Shown here piece by piece: positions 1-12,900 of a stretch of DNA of 64,000 bases. Where the stretch lies: contig NC_083529.1 of the NCBI RefSeq assembly GCF_032362555.1, positions 1,550,001-1,614,000 on the forward strand, read 5' to 3'. The translations under genes and the position numbers were made by a program. The notes beneath the pieces are model-generated. The model saw nothing but the letters and a program-made list of their open reading frames with translations, had not been told where the DNA came from and ran no database searches. The DNA is from Amyelois transitella (taxonomy: Eukaryota > Arthropoda > Insecta > Lepidoptera > Pyralidae). Positions within the stretch are counted from its first letter, which is position 1. Each line of letters begins with the position of its first letter.

Positions 1-237
1 GGTAGAGAGTAAATGATAGAGTGTAGATGTGACTAAATGTATGTATCTATTTATGTACAACAAGGAAAATAATAGCAAGAACAGATTAAAGAAAATCTTA
101 TTTATTGTAAATTACCTTGTTATCGAGTTTTCTTTCTCAGAATAACAAGAAAACAAAACATGGGTAATGTTTCCTCAATACTACAACTTTGAGGAAAACC
201 TTACCCTTCAAATCTGGTTATGCAAGACTGTGCAATG

Positions 238-1379
238 TAGGGTGATTGCGCTGGTTTTCGTCCAATTAGCGGAGTTGCTAGCTTTCAGACGTAAAAATAA
301 TATGATAAAGTATCCTAATTAAAATAGCTCATATTTGTTTATATACCTCATATAGTCTATTTTTGATAAAAATTAAGAAACTTTTAATTATAACTACATT
401 GTTTTTTATATAAATAATTAAATGTTAAATGGCAGATTTCACTAGTTTTCGTCCAAAAAATTTGGTTTTCGCCCTGGTGTGATCTAGTTTCCGTCCAGTA
501 TGTAAAAAAGAGTAAAAGTGCAATGTTAAATAAAAACTGTCTTTATGATCTTTTATTTAATCAACAAAAATATTTATTCTTCAGCAGTAGATTTCCTGCT
601 TTTTTTATTTTCCCGAATCCATCTATAACAATTAATTTCATAGTTTAGTACCTACTAGAAAAACCTGTACGAATTAACAAGAAAATGTGTTAGAAGTAGA
701 TTCCACACTATTATGGACGAAAAGTAATACAAAAAAAATTGCTGTTTAGTTTTCGTCCATGCCATTTAAACATTTTTTTAAACAAGCAATACTGAGAAAT
801 TATTGGACGTTAACTAAATATCTTGTCAAATAGCCAATAAAGTTCATATCTAAAGAAAACATATATTTTTTTATAGGTCTGAAAAAGTAAAATGAACATT
901 CCAAATATTTAGCTTGCTGTTTTAGTTTCCGTCCACGTGGACGGATACCAAATAATTGGTAAAATAGGCATGTCAGTATTCGTCCGCAATCTTTTACTAA
1001 GATTACTACAAAAACATTGTAAAATAACCTAAACATAATGTTAGTTATACTCTTAAATATCCTTACATGCCAAAATATTACCCAATCTATGTGAAATAGT
1101 CATAAAACCCACCACGGAGTGTTCCAGCACCAGCTATTTTTTTTGTATCGGCAATGACGTCTACGAGACACGAACACATGCCGGCCACTGAGTTTAATTT
1201 TTTCGAAGTTTTCACTTGACAAATTGGAATTTGTGGTTGTTAGAACTGTTGCTTAAGTATGAAGGATCGTGACAAGTTGCAACATGCGTGCATAGGTGTG
1301 TTTATATTCTTTTTATATGCGTTTAAAAGTGAAATGGACGAAAAGTAGAACTGGACGCCAAACCAGCGCAATTACCCTA
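238..1379. mobile_element. Non-autonomous DNA transposon with TIRs and internal TTTTCGTCCA motifs
   Basis: The ends are inverted: TAGGGTGATTGCGCTGGTTT at 238 versus the reverse complement of the right end, TAGGGTAATTGCGCTGGTTT, ending at 1379. TA on each side fits a TA target duplication. The motif TTTTCGTCCA or a one-base variant recurs in both orientations (255, 446, 488, 714-, 751, 926, 977, 1335-). No transposase ORF is seen. Confidence 0.7.
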
Positions 1380-1384
1380 TATAT

Positions 1385-1605
1385 GAGTCATAATTCAAAA
1401 ATTCAAAATTCAAAATTTTTATTCATTATTATAGGATATTATTATATCGCTTAATAATTGTCGTATGGTTTAACAACTTGGTTGACGTCAAATAAATTAC
1501 TTAAAAACTAAGTTTACTGCCGCTTCCAAGGCGTCAGTGCAGAAGAAGCGGTAACAAACTGCACTGCAGCATTTTCATCAACAACGTCAACTTCACAATA
1601 TTAAA
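1385..1605 (+). repeat. Dispersed repeat D, copy 1
   Basis: It shares the block CCGCTTCCAA, then GCAGAAGAAGC, then ACAAACT-x-CACTGC, then ATTTTCA with 56180-56365, in the same order and orientation. It begins with an AT-rich TTCAAAATT tandem. The family is unidentified; it may be a LINE 3' end. Confidence 0.5.
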
Positions 1606-1794
1606 TTATACTTAGAATAGAATAGAAATATTATGTTCTATCAATATATTGGAATAAAAATGTCTCACTTTACATTCTGTCATTGGAACAATGTATACTA
1701 ATGTTTCCACTTTAACAATTCAAATTCAAATTTTTATTTACATAATATGAGTACAACAAATTCTTAAATATATATAACATATAAACCTACCCTA

Positions 1795-1842
1795 CCTGCC
1801 TACCCCTCCGGGAAAGAGGCGTGATTTTATGTATGTATGTAT
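1795..1842 (+). mobile_element. RTE-like LINE 3' end, tail only
   Basis: CTACCCCTCCGGGAAAGAGG, then GTGATTTTATG and a (TATG)n tail. It is identical to the end of the longer copy at 5524-5989. Confidence 0.7.
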
Positions 1843-2876
1843 ATAACATATCTTCATATTGACCCTTTCTCTAATGACTTTTCCAGTTAACATGAGAATC
1901 TATATGTATGCCCAATTAATTAATCAAATATTAGTTTAATATATAGTAAATTAAGTAAAAACCATTAGGACTTTAGAAAAATCTTAATTAAAACTTTAAA
2001 ATTATAAATGTTTGTGAAACTGCAACACAATTATAATAAAACTCCAAGATTTCACAAATCAAGAAAGTTCCACAAAGAGAAATACATCACAAAAGTGAAT
2101 AATAATGTAAAAGAACAATTAAATTCAACCTACTTAATCAAAATACAAATAATGTGAAAGTATTTACTGCATTTAATTGTATGTAGGTACTTTTCAGTGC
2201 TGCTGTATTATATCGGATGGTTAAGGGAGATTAAATTATACATATAAAAAGTCATATATCATATTATAAATAAAATAAACTTACAACAGAAGTGATTTTG
2301 TAAATAGTAAACCCATTTTGGTGTCGCGATGTTTCGTCAACTGAAAACCGGCGAACCCATTTGTCCTTTGAAGACATTTTAATAGTTTATCACAAACTTG
2401 TAGAACACTTAAATGCTTTTATCCAGGTGCAGCATGTATTGTTAATACAACGATCATGATAATGTCGATTATTAAATAGAATTATCGACAGATTTTTAAT
2501 AAATATCACAGTTCCGACTCCGTAGTCAAAAGCGAAGAAAGAATATTTATAATATGACATTGACGTGTTTTGACAGTAGGTATGCTTGACGTTTCATTGT
2601 CAACACGAAATAACGCAAACAAGTTTGAAATCTTTTCATCAGCATCACAAGACATAGAGTTTGAACTTTTTAAATTTGTAGATTATTACTCGTTTCTTTA
2701 ATCGCAAATAATTTCCGTTTGCTAAATAATGTATCTACTTTTTTAGGATTATATAATTAATAATTAAAAGAACCTAACAATTAAAATAATTAAAACAATA
2801 TGTAATAAGATTAGATAAATATAGATGTTTATCTTAATTTTATTACATATGCTTTTTTTACTAGATGTCGTTTAAA

Positions 2877-3240
2877 GATTCTCATACCGATGTCTAGATG
2901 TCGCTATAAGTAAATGAAGTTGTATGTATACTATACAAGTTTTTCTTGAAATATTCATAAAGTTCACGTGCCAAATTTTTCAGGTTGCAATATTTTTTTC
3001 TACTAGTAGGTAGGCAGTACCTACTATTTGTTGTTGTTTTTAAAAGCATTTTAAATGGACTTAAACTTTTCAAAGAATTTAAGTGAAATTATTTACGTTT
3101 CTCATTCCGATGTCTAGATGTCGCTTCACTATTATATAAATTAAGTAAGCAGCATAAAAACTAGATTTATGTTTTTCTTGAATTATCCACAAAACTCATG
3201 CGTATTTCTTTTTTTGTTAGGTTGAGATTTTGATAATTTT
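2877..3240. repeat. Imperfect 220-bp tandem duplication upstream of LHFPL
   Basis: CCGATGTCTAGATGTCGC occurs at about 2887 and 3107. Each copy is followed, about 60-75 bp on, by TTTTTCTTGAA and then similar A/T-rich text ending in AGGTTG. The offset is 220 bp, and a further partial CTAGATGTCG lies at 2861. Confidence 0.6.
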
Positions 3241-3334
3241 TGTAAGTTCTTTTCTTGCTTCGTTATTTTTATTTAGTTTTCGAAGAAAATATTTCTCAGA
3301 AAGGCGCAATAGGTCAACTTGTGGCTTCATTACT

Positions 3335-3480
3335 TTACTTATCCCCTCCGCCCCTCACTCAACCGAATGGCGCGCGGCGAGAGGTTGTGTTGAGTTGTTT
3401 TGTATCGTGTTTCTAGTGTCCTCGAGTGTTTGCACCAATACTTTTTCTCAAGACATGAATGACACAATTCCTCCTCGTAG
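3335..3480 (+). promoter_or_regulatory. GC-richer patch, probable promoter/5' UTR of LHFPL
   Basis: This ~145-bp patch is clearly richer in G and C than its surroundings and sits just upstream of the LHFPL start. I see no convincing TATA box. The transcription start cannot be fixed from sequence alone. Confidence 0.35.
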
Positions 3481-3581
3481 ATAATACCGATTACAAAATT
3501 AATATAAAAAAAATGTGTGTTTGACAACTAGTGAAGTGCAAGGTGATCGAAAAACTACAAAAACATCCGGATATCGCCAAG

Positions 3582-3984
3582 ATGGGTTCAAAAATCGAAT
3601 ACGTGGATTCGTCACATTTGTACGCAACGAATTACGTTCGAAATTCGAAAGCTATTGGTGTTCTTTGGGCTATATTCACTATTTGCTACGCGATAATCGC
3701 TGTTGTTGCTTTCGTGACTCCGGAGTGGATTGGGGACTTAGAAACGGAATATCCGCGGAAATTCGGTTTATGGCAAGTGTGTCGGGCAGAGGATGCCTTG
3801 GAGGACTGCAAAGGGAGATTGGATGAGTTCTTGTCTATAAATGGATTGGTGTTTAAAATCACGACTGTGTTAGTGGGTGTCGCAGTTGCACTGGCTCTGT
3901 TTACAATATGCGCGATGCTGTTGTTCTTCTTTTGTCAATCGACGACCGTTTTCCACATCTGCGGCTGGCTTCAGCTTTTATCTG
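3582..3984 (+). CDS. LHFPL3: LHFPL exon 1 (start codon, TM1, first loop, TM2, start of TM3)
   Basis: This exon encodes residues 1-134 and ends in a GTGAGT donor after one base of codon 135. In-frame codons extend upstream to 3531 without a stop, but no ATG precedes 3582 in this frame, so 3582 is the chosen start. Confidence 0.92.
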
Positions 3985-6900
3985 GTGAGTTTTATTCGTA
4001 AAATCTTGCTTCCTACTGTTAAAAAGTTACCATAGTAACTGATTACAAAGTTCATCTTCATCTAAATAGGTAGGTAAGTACTTAGGTATTTATTATATCT
4101 ACTACATAATGGGTATAATTAATACCTAGGTGTAAGTAGGTACCTAGGTAGTTCCTTATAAAACAAAACTAAACCATGCTTGATATTGTGCGTACAATAA
4201 CTTAAGTCATTGATTGTGAAGACCAATCGATGATTAACTTCATGTCCTACTTTACCTATATTGAAATCACCATATCGTAACCTAAATTACGTATTGCCTA
4301 AAAATATAGGTACCTATTTTTTTAAACATAATAATTAAATAAATAAATAAATATATACGGGACAAATTACACTGATTGAGTTAGCCTCGAAGTAAGTTCG
4401 AAACTTGTGTTACGAGATACTAACTCAACGACTCTATATTATAATAAATACTTATATAGATAAACATCCAAGACCCAGGCCAATCAGAAAAAGTTCTTTT
4501 CTCATCATGCCCTGACCAGGATTCGAACCCGGGACCTCCGGTGTCACAGACAAGCGTACTACCGCTGAGCCACAGAGGCCGTTTAAATTTTAATTAAGCC
4601 ATACATATAGTTACACACTACAATAATTTGAACAGATTAGAATAATTTGTTAATTATGATAATCGAATGCAATGAAGATTTTAAAAATAAACAATTTACT
4701 TAGGTAAGCAGATATCACACATAACGAAGAACCGTTTTCTCAACCTACATAATCTTGTACTAAAGTACAATACAATAATACAATGGCATCAATACAATGG
4801 ACTAGGAATGCAAAAAGGTTACATACACACAAAATTTCTTATTCAACAAAAGTGACGAATAATTACGTAATAACTTTATTACTGTTTCATACTTTCTGTT
4901 TTTTTTAACACAGCATAAATGATCGTAGTACGGAAATTCGATATTAGTCAGGTCATCGAATATCCGGCAATTTTCGAAATGCCGCATAATCACGGCGCAA
5001 CCCTAGTCTTTAAAATTGGAAACATTTGAATTTATAATAATTTGAAGTAGGAGATTAAGGTAAATCAAAAACTCATACCTACCATAAACTAAATTAATTT
5101 CATTAACTTACATACTCACTTACTTACTTAACATATGAATGGAAAATTACCTTCCTAATTCTTTCTTGAAATCTGATGAAATTTACAAGCCGTTTATGAC
5201 TTAGTTGCAAATAAATGATATTTTAAGAATGTCTTCTGTCGAACAAAGGTCCTTAATAAAGGCCACTGACGAAGCGAAAGTTATTGGTAAATGTCGACCT
5301 TCGCCAAACGAGTCCAAAGCTTGGGTACCGCAAATGTCTTAGAACAATAACATCAGAACAAAAAAATAAAAATGGTGACCATAAAAATGAAAAACGTCGT
5401 GATTTTTATATTAACATTACTACAGCTTCTTCTATTTCTAAAAATCCACTGGGAGTGAGGTCCTGGGTTCTACAGGGCGTTCCTTATTGTGTTGCGAAAT
5501 AAATAAACACCATATCAATACTTACTTGGGTATGGCAAAAGAAGCATGAAAGCAGAATAAATGCAGTGGAAATGAGAGCGTTAAGGAGTATGATGGGTGT
5601 GAAATTGAGTGACAGGATAAGGAACAGCGTGATAAGGGAATGTTGTGATGTGAAAGAAGATGTAGTTACAGGAATAGAAAAGGGTATGTTAAGATGGTTC
5701 GGTCATGTGGAGAGGATGAATGAAAGCAGGTTGACTAAGCAGATATACAAGGAGAGTGTGGAGGGAAAGGTCGGAGTGGGAAGACCTAGACGAACGTATC
5801 TTGATCAAATTAAGGACGTCCTGGTAAAGGGTCAGGTCAAAAGTACCCGAAACCGCCGAGCTTGTATGAAGAGAGTTATGAATGTGGACGAAGCGAAAGA
5901 AGTATGCAGAGATCGTGGCAAGTGGAAAGAGGTAGTCTCTGCCTACCCCTCCGGGAAAGAGGCGTGATTTTATGTATGTATGTATGTATCAATACTTACT
6001 TAGTAGTCTTGTTCATGACTCCAAGTTATACGCAAGGCAAGTGTAAACTATCCGCTTACCTGTAGATTCGAATGTAGGCACCTTAGCTTGGGTGCAGACA
6101 GGAAGTGATATGTTTTATTGCATTCCCTTTCTTATTAGGGTTCGCCTGAGTTGCTCCCGTAAGAATTACAAACTTGTATGGCTTCGTGACGTATATCTAT
6201 CCATCCATCCTTCCATGCTTGGAGAAGTTTATTCTCGAAAAAAAAAGGGCATATCTCAATATTATATATTCTCTTTTTCTATATATCTCTCGTTACCCGA
6301 GGGGTTAGTGCGAGTTTTACTCGATCAAACGCGTCGAGCAAGTAAACGCGAATTTGTATTTGATTTGATCAGCGCCACCTAGTGGTAACTCTATGGTACT
6401 TATGCAATTCCCTAGAAATTCGTTATTACTTGCTCGACGCGTTTGATCGAGTAAAACTCGCACTAGCCTCTCTGATGTGATAGATAAAGAAGTGAATAAG
6501 TTCAGTTCCCGCGCAGATTGAGAGTCAATTTATCTTCTTTAGTCGATAAATACTCCTATACAGTATCTGTATCAAATAGCAGAGACCCACCAACGCTACA
6601 CTTATCATACAAAAATACAGCATACCCATTTAATAAAAAAAAAAATTAATTACCAAACAAATCACTTAGCATCTTATAAAAAAAAAAAAAAATACTCCTA
6701 TACATACGTGATATTTTATACCCCGGAGTACTATCTCATCATGTCAATTCCATGGGTTAGTAGTCGATTTGCACGAAAATTATTCGCACGATCGTGCGAA
6801 TCGTCCCCTTTCAATAAAAATATTTTTTTAGTAGGCGATTCGCACGGAAGTATTTAAATTGCGTGCGAATCGACCCCTTCAAGAATTAGTGGTATGCAAT

Positions 6901-9900
6901 TCGCACACACCTATCCTTCTAACTACTTAGTAATCGTGCAACCTCTTTGTAAGGGTACTTTTTATCCGACTTATTACGAGAACGTCCCGTTTTGCTCAAG
7001 CTAAGTTGATGAGATAGAAATATTTAGAAACAGTTCCCATTTAACTTACAGCTGTACTTTACTAAGTTTAAATGCAAATAACAGGTGGAAAACAGACCCC
7101 AAACATTTACGGATGAGTAACAGCTTTCTCTTACTTTTCCTTTTCACGCTGCTCTGTATTGACCCACGATCTGTAGGTTTAAAGTACATCAGGTTCTTAA
7201 GAAAGGTAAACAGTACGGCATTGTTTAAAAATGTTGAAAGATTATCAAAGTGGAAAGATGTAGTCTCAGCCTACTCCTTCGGGAAAAAGGCGTGATTTTA
7301 TGTACATATGTATGTATTGTTTAAAAATATTATGTTGTATCTATCACACAAAATGAATATTTTTTTACACTGTTAATTCGCTTGGTTCTCAGACTACTAA
7401 AACACCCATAATCCACACCTGGCTTTAAATGTTATTGTTTCTATTTTTTTTCTTATATAGTCGTCTTAGATCTGGTAATGACAAAAATCTACACTTTCTA
7501 ATTCTTTACAGCAGCATCAACAAAACATCCCTTCATAATGTCCTCAGTATCCACTTCTCACAAAATTCCCTTGCAAGGTCTACCAATCGACTTGGGGCGA
7601 AAACACATTTTTTGTATGTATGTTTGTAACGCAGTAACTTTCGAACCGTTGGTCTGATTTTAATGAAATTTATAGGGTATGTAGGATCTGTCAATAGAAT
7701 TTTTAATTTGGTGGGGCTTCAAAACCGGTCAAATTGTTTTATTGATATACCTATTAAAGATCTTGTAAAAATTTAAAAGTTCTCGAGGTCGAAGTTCTAG
7801 TTATTACACTTTTGTTTAAATGCAAGGGTCATTGCACTTGATTACTACAAGAAAACTGCAATTTATCTTGAGAAAGAAGCTTTACCTGCAAATACTATAA
7901 TTTTCTAGACAGTCCAGCGAAAATCTAACCGGTCTGCTAATCTCGGTTTTCTAGCGAAAGTTACTGACTTTGAGTATGATGATGGCTGTATAATTTCTAT
8001 ATCAAATTGTCAATGAACCTGAAGGTATATAAATAAAAGATTTCTCTATCAGGTAAAGTACTTTATCATCGTAATCTTGGCGTTAGTCCCTGTTTCATCA
8101 TCTTCCCTTCTTGAGCCCCAGGGTTCATCTATGACTGCGATTTTAAATTGGGTAAGTCAGGGCTTACACGAAGCGACTCCCGTCTGATCTCCTTCTCATT
8201 TCAAGAACACCTTATGTTTGATCATGATATCATGCAGTTGTGTGAATGTACAGGTTTTCTTACAATGTTTTTCCTCAACGTAATTATCTTAGCATCGGTT
8301 AGTGATCAAACTCATCTTTCTAATAGCGTTGTCGTCATACCCATAATCGCAACATAGTTATTAATAGTGCTAACAAAATATCATCTGGTAACTACAAATT
8401 TAAAAAAGCGTCTCAAGGCAGTTTACTGTGCTCTGTGTATGACCTCATCAGAGTTCATGTACCGCTACGTGACCGGAAAAACTGAATAAAGACTTGAGTT
8501 ACGTGTGTTAATTAGTGAGAAAGAACTGTTAACATAGGTGTCTGTTAGGGTATCAATTAAAAATTAAGTTTGTTCCAGATTGAAACCAATATATTTCAAC
8601 CGGCTTATATTCTTCGGGCCAAATTGCGTGGCCCAGGAACCACAGAATACTTTTTTGTTCTTCTTCTGAGTGCGTCCAATATACGATCGTACGGATATTC
8701 GATAATATTCGGTTCCAAATCGATTATCCGGCAGAATTATCCGGAATTTCGGGTTACCATGGCGCAGCTCTAGTATCGAATGGCTTTTGAAATATCGTTA
8801 GATTGTGAGTATGTGTAGAATGACTGTGTCATTGTTTAAGTAATTAATAAGCTAGTTATTTGGTAGGTAAATCATACCCTTAATTTTTGAGTTCCGGAGC
8901 CAAATAGCTAAAATTCGCAATACCGTCAGTACATCTGACACGCTAAGGTTAAGGTACACAGATGTCTAAGGTTTCCTACATAATCTTTTTTTAAATATTT
9001 ATGCCCGATTTTTTTCACGCTAAAGCTGTAGTTTGCTAGCAAGTTGTAATTATGAATTATTATTGAAGAAAAGTCTTCGTCCAGCTCACGGAACGAACGA
9101 CTACTAAAAAAGGTTATTCGTCCTAGAAAATGATTTAAAAAAGGTTATTCGTCCTAGAAAATGAGTTGGCACTTTTCTCCCGGATTTCGATCTTGTAATA
9201 GTAAAAAAGTAAGAACGATACAATAACGGTTGATAAACTTTTATCATTATCAACCCTACCGGTAACGGCGTAACGAAAACGCGCGACAAACACCGTACCT
9301 ACAATTAACGAAATTTGCACGTACCAAAATGCAATAAAAAAGTAAAAGCGTTGTGACATAATGAGAGATATCTCTCCCTATATCGTTAACGTAACGTGTT
9401 ATTTGGTCTTTGTGTTACATTCGCACGACACTAATTTTAATTGCTACAAACCATTTATGGTTATTGTTCGAAATATGGTATGTAGTTAATACAAAGGGAG
9501 ACTTTCGAATAATGCGTGTGAAAAAACTGTTATTTGATATGAGAAAAAACCAGTAAAGTTTTGATTTTTGTTATCACTTTAGTTGTCTTTTAGTACACTT
9601 GCGGGGTAGATAGAGCCAACAGTCTTGAAAAGACTGAATGGCCACGTTCAGCTATTTGGCTTAGTGATAGAATTGAGATTCAAATAGTGACAGGTTGCTA
9701 GCCCACCGCCTAAAAGAAGAATCCCAAGTTTATAAGTCTACCCCTTAGTCGCCTATTACGACGTCCATGGGAAAGTGATGGAGTGGTCCTATTCTTTTTT
9801 CTATTGGTGCCGGGAACCACACGGCACAACTCTTCTCCTATCGGACGCTATATGTCTCCATGTTTGTTCGTATCATTAAAAATACGCCTTGCCCATAGTG

Positions 9901-12900
9901 ATTGAAAAGGAAATTTTATTCATTAATAAGTACTTATTGCATTTGTGCGCAGCAGAAGCTGGTTGCCAGTACAATACATATGTAAGTATACTACGGGCCA
10001 ATAGTCATATTATAACTAAAGACTGGCCCATCGCCTAAACAGAGAACTCTAGTTTACGAGCTATTCCCTTGATTGACTTTAATCGGAGGATAAAAACGTT
10101 GCAATGCAGGACGTACATTGAGATCAGACCCGACACTTGATTAGAAAGTTAGCGAACGTGTAAACACGTAGATTGTAAACTAGAATTTGTTAGGAATCTT
10201 AAATATGTTAGCGTTGTCTAAGAACCAAGTTATTTTTTTATGAAATTATTGAAGAGTAGTCTATGCCCGCGGATCCGATCTTTAAAAATGAATCCTGTAA
10301 TTTAACAATCCTGTGGGAATTTTAGAAAATTTATTAAACGATCTCCTCTGGATCACTTAAGGATGCATTTAAAATCAAGTGGATTTCATGGGTCTAAAAT
10401 GGTGTTTTGTTTGTAATGACTACTACCTTCAAGGAAGTTTTATAAGTTAGGTACATTTTTACTTTTTACTATGACTGACATTTAAACAAATATTTCAAGT
10501 CACAAAATTGACAACTAAAGCCAAATCAATTGGCCTGATTTTGTATTTTTTTTAACCTAATTTACTAAAATGGCACAAGTTCTAACTTCTTTCCCTGAAG
10601 ATGACAAGTGTCCTAAAGTTTGTACCGACATTGGAGCCTTTAAGAAGGCGGAAAAATCTCCGGAAAAGGCTCAGGAGGAAATCAAGGAAGCTAAAGAGGC
10701 AAGAGATGTTCCACCACCCGCAACTGATGGTGCCCCGGTCGCTCCAATAGAAAATCCCCCAGAGACAACGCGACCTCCACCATCAGGAGAAGAATATCTC
10801 CCAAATCTTCGACCTGGACAAGATGGCAAAGTAGACTGGACCCCATTAGCCGACATGACAGGCACTAGACCAGGAGTCAATAAATACTCCATAAGTAGAT
10901 ACTCTTTGAGCGAATGGAGGCAACATAATAATGAAATCTTAGATCCTGAGCCAATAACGGAGTCAAATATAGTAGATTACAATGCTAAGACAGCCATCAT
11001 GCAAGCGTTCGGAAATGTTGACAAACAACAAAGCGAAAACAATAAAAGGTTAAAACAGAAAGCTAGAGATATTTTCAGGTGGAAAGTCGAAGTAGAGAAA
11101 GCTTGCAAGGAAATAACTGAAGAGGTTGAATTACTTGAAATTGAACGAATGCGGCTTAAAGGAGCTTCTAGAGTTCTCATGTTACCTGAATCTATTTCTA
11201 AAGAATGTCTTGACCTTAGATCTAATCGCTTTGAACCCGATTTGGTTGCTGATTTAGCAGAACAGGAACTGATCAAAGAAATGAATTTGGTGTCCGAGGT
11301 GAGAGGTACACTAAAAGCTACTTTAGAGAAAATCGAAGAACAAATGGCTATCAATAAGGCAGCTAAGCATAGGATCGAATATGATTGGTGCGATAAGCAG
11401 CTAGCATATAATACTGAAGTCACAAACATTGGTCTTAACACAAAATCTAGTACTATAATGTTTCGACCTGGATCAACTAGATTTGGCGATTACACAGCTC
11501 CTCTAGAGTATTGGGAGTTCTTCTGTCGAGAGAACGTTCAAAATTGTGAGGCTGCCCGACAGAACTCGCAAGATCTCCGAGGCAGTCTGAATGCCATCTT
11601 AGTGAACGGAGGCAGAAAACTGAGGAACCAAGCTGACAAAACAGACATGGCTTTAGCCGAGACTGTAGCGATCACGCAAGAGTTATGCACCAAGTTGGAA
11701 GAAACTTTAAGAAGCACGTTGCAGAAAATTGCAGACATGGAAGCGCTGATAGACAATTTACACGATTCTATAAGAAAGATGGATAATGCTATGAAGTTAG
11801 CGCAGACTCGGCTTGACAATAGAAATAATTGGAGGCCTCATGGAGAAAACGTGAGGGATCAGCCTCATTTGGGACTTATTGATGAGGTTAAGAAGATTCA
11901 CGAGACGGTCACGTCACTTCTTGGTCAGTTGCATAATGCAGAACGGGTGAGGAATGATTTGTTGAAGAAGAGAATAGTGTTGGAGAAAGACATTGCATCG
12001 AAAAGAAAGACTTTGAACATCGACCGTGATCGGTGCGGGATGGTGAGATCACACTATCCTTCTGCTTCGGAATTGGCTGGGTACTGATTATTGGGATTAT
12101 AATTTCTTACAAATTAAAGAGTTAAAGATTAAGAATTTGTCTTTTTATCTTTGGTAGCGATCGAAAGTTATGTTCATATTTAAGGACAGAACAGCATGAA
12201 CAAAGAGTAGAGTATTACATAAATCACTTGTTTTTCCCGGAGAGATATCCCTGCACGCGTTTGCTCTTCAATTTTTTTCCTCCAAGTTGTGTTTCTCGCA
12301 AAATTGTGGCACCTAAACCAAACGCAAAAGAAGAATCCCAAATTTATTAACCTTTCCATTAATTGCTTGCATCTACTTTGTTAAACTGTTATGTTTCTGA
12401 GTGCCAAATAAACGATTTTTCTATATTTCGTATTTCATTTGTTTTTTCTTCGCTGCGAGACCAGCATATCATAGAAGTTTACTACTATTAATCAGTAAAA
12501 ATTGCACAATAAGGAAGACGAGACAATGTGAGTGAAAGGCATAACAAATGTACTATTTCATCGAGATTTCTTGTCCACAATGTGATTCCACGTGCACTCA
12601 TTATGTCGACGATAGGATCATTAGTGGCTGCTGGAGATGAGCGTTTACACGAAAAACATTTAATTAAGCGTGCTTTCAAATGTATTTAAATATACTAGCC
12701 GTGCCCGCGACTTCGTGTGGAATAGTTATTTTGGGCATCATTGAAACCCCTTAAGGATGAATAATTTTCCCCGTTTTTTTTTCACATTTTCCATTATTCC
12801 TTTGCTCCTAATAGTTGCAGCGTGATGTTACATAGCCCAAAGCCTTCCTCGGTAAATGGTCTATTCAACGCAAAAAGAATTTTTCAATTCGAACCACTAG

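Noticed and set aside
3515..3826. 103-codon ORF overlapping LHFPL exon 1
   Set aside because: It is an alternative frame of the clearly conserved LHFPL exon, with Arg/Gly/Cys-rich nonsense text.
4525..4581. tRNA-like sequence with A and B boxes on the - strand
   Set aside because: It is followed by a shared tRNA-unrelated body and an (ATTT)n tail and recurs at 48437-48574, so it is a SINE head, not a tRNA gene.
5566..5967. 133-codon open frame as a host gene
   Set aside because: Its protein text recurs in fragments at 17962, 22091, 31641, 38514 and 63884 and ends in a LINE tail; it is a retrotransposon relic.
10977..11819. Long - strand ORFs opposite tektin 1
   Set aside because: They are Ser/Leu/Cys-rich shadow frames of the heptad-rich tektin coding strand.
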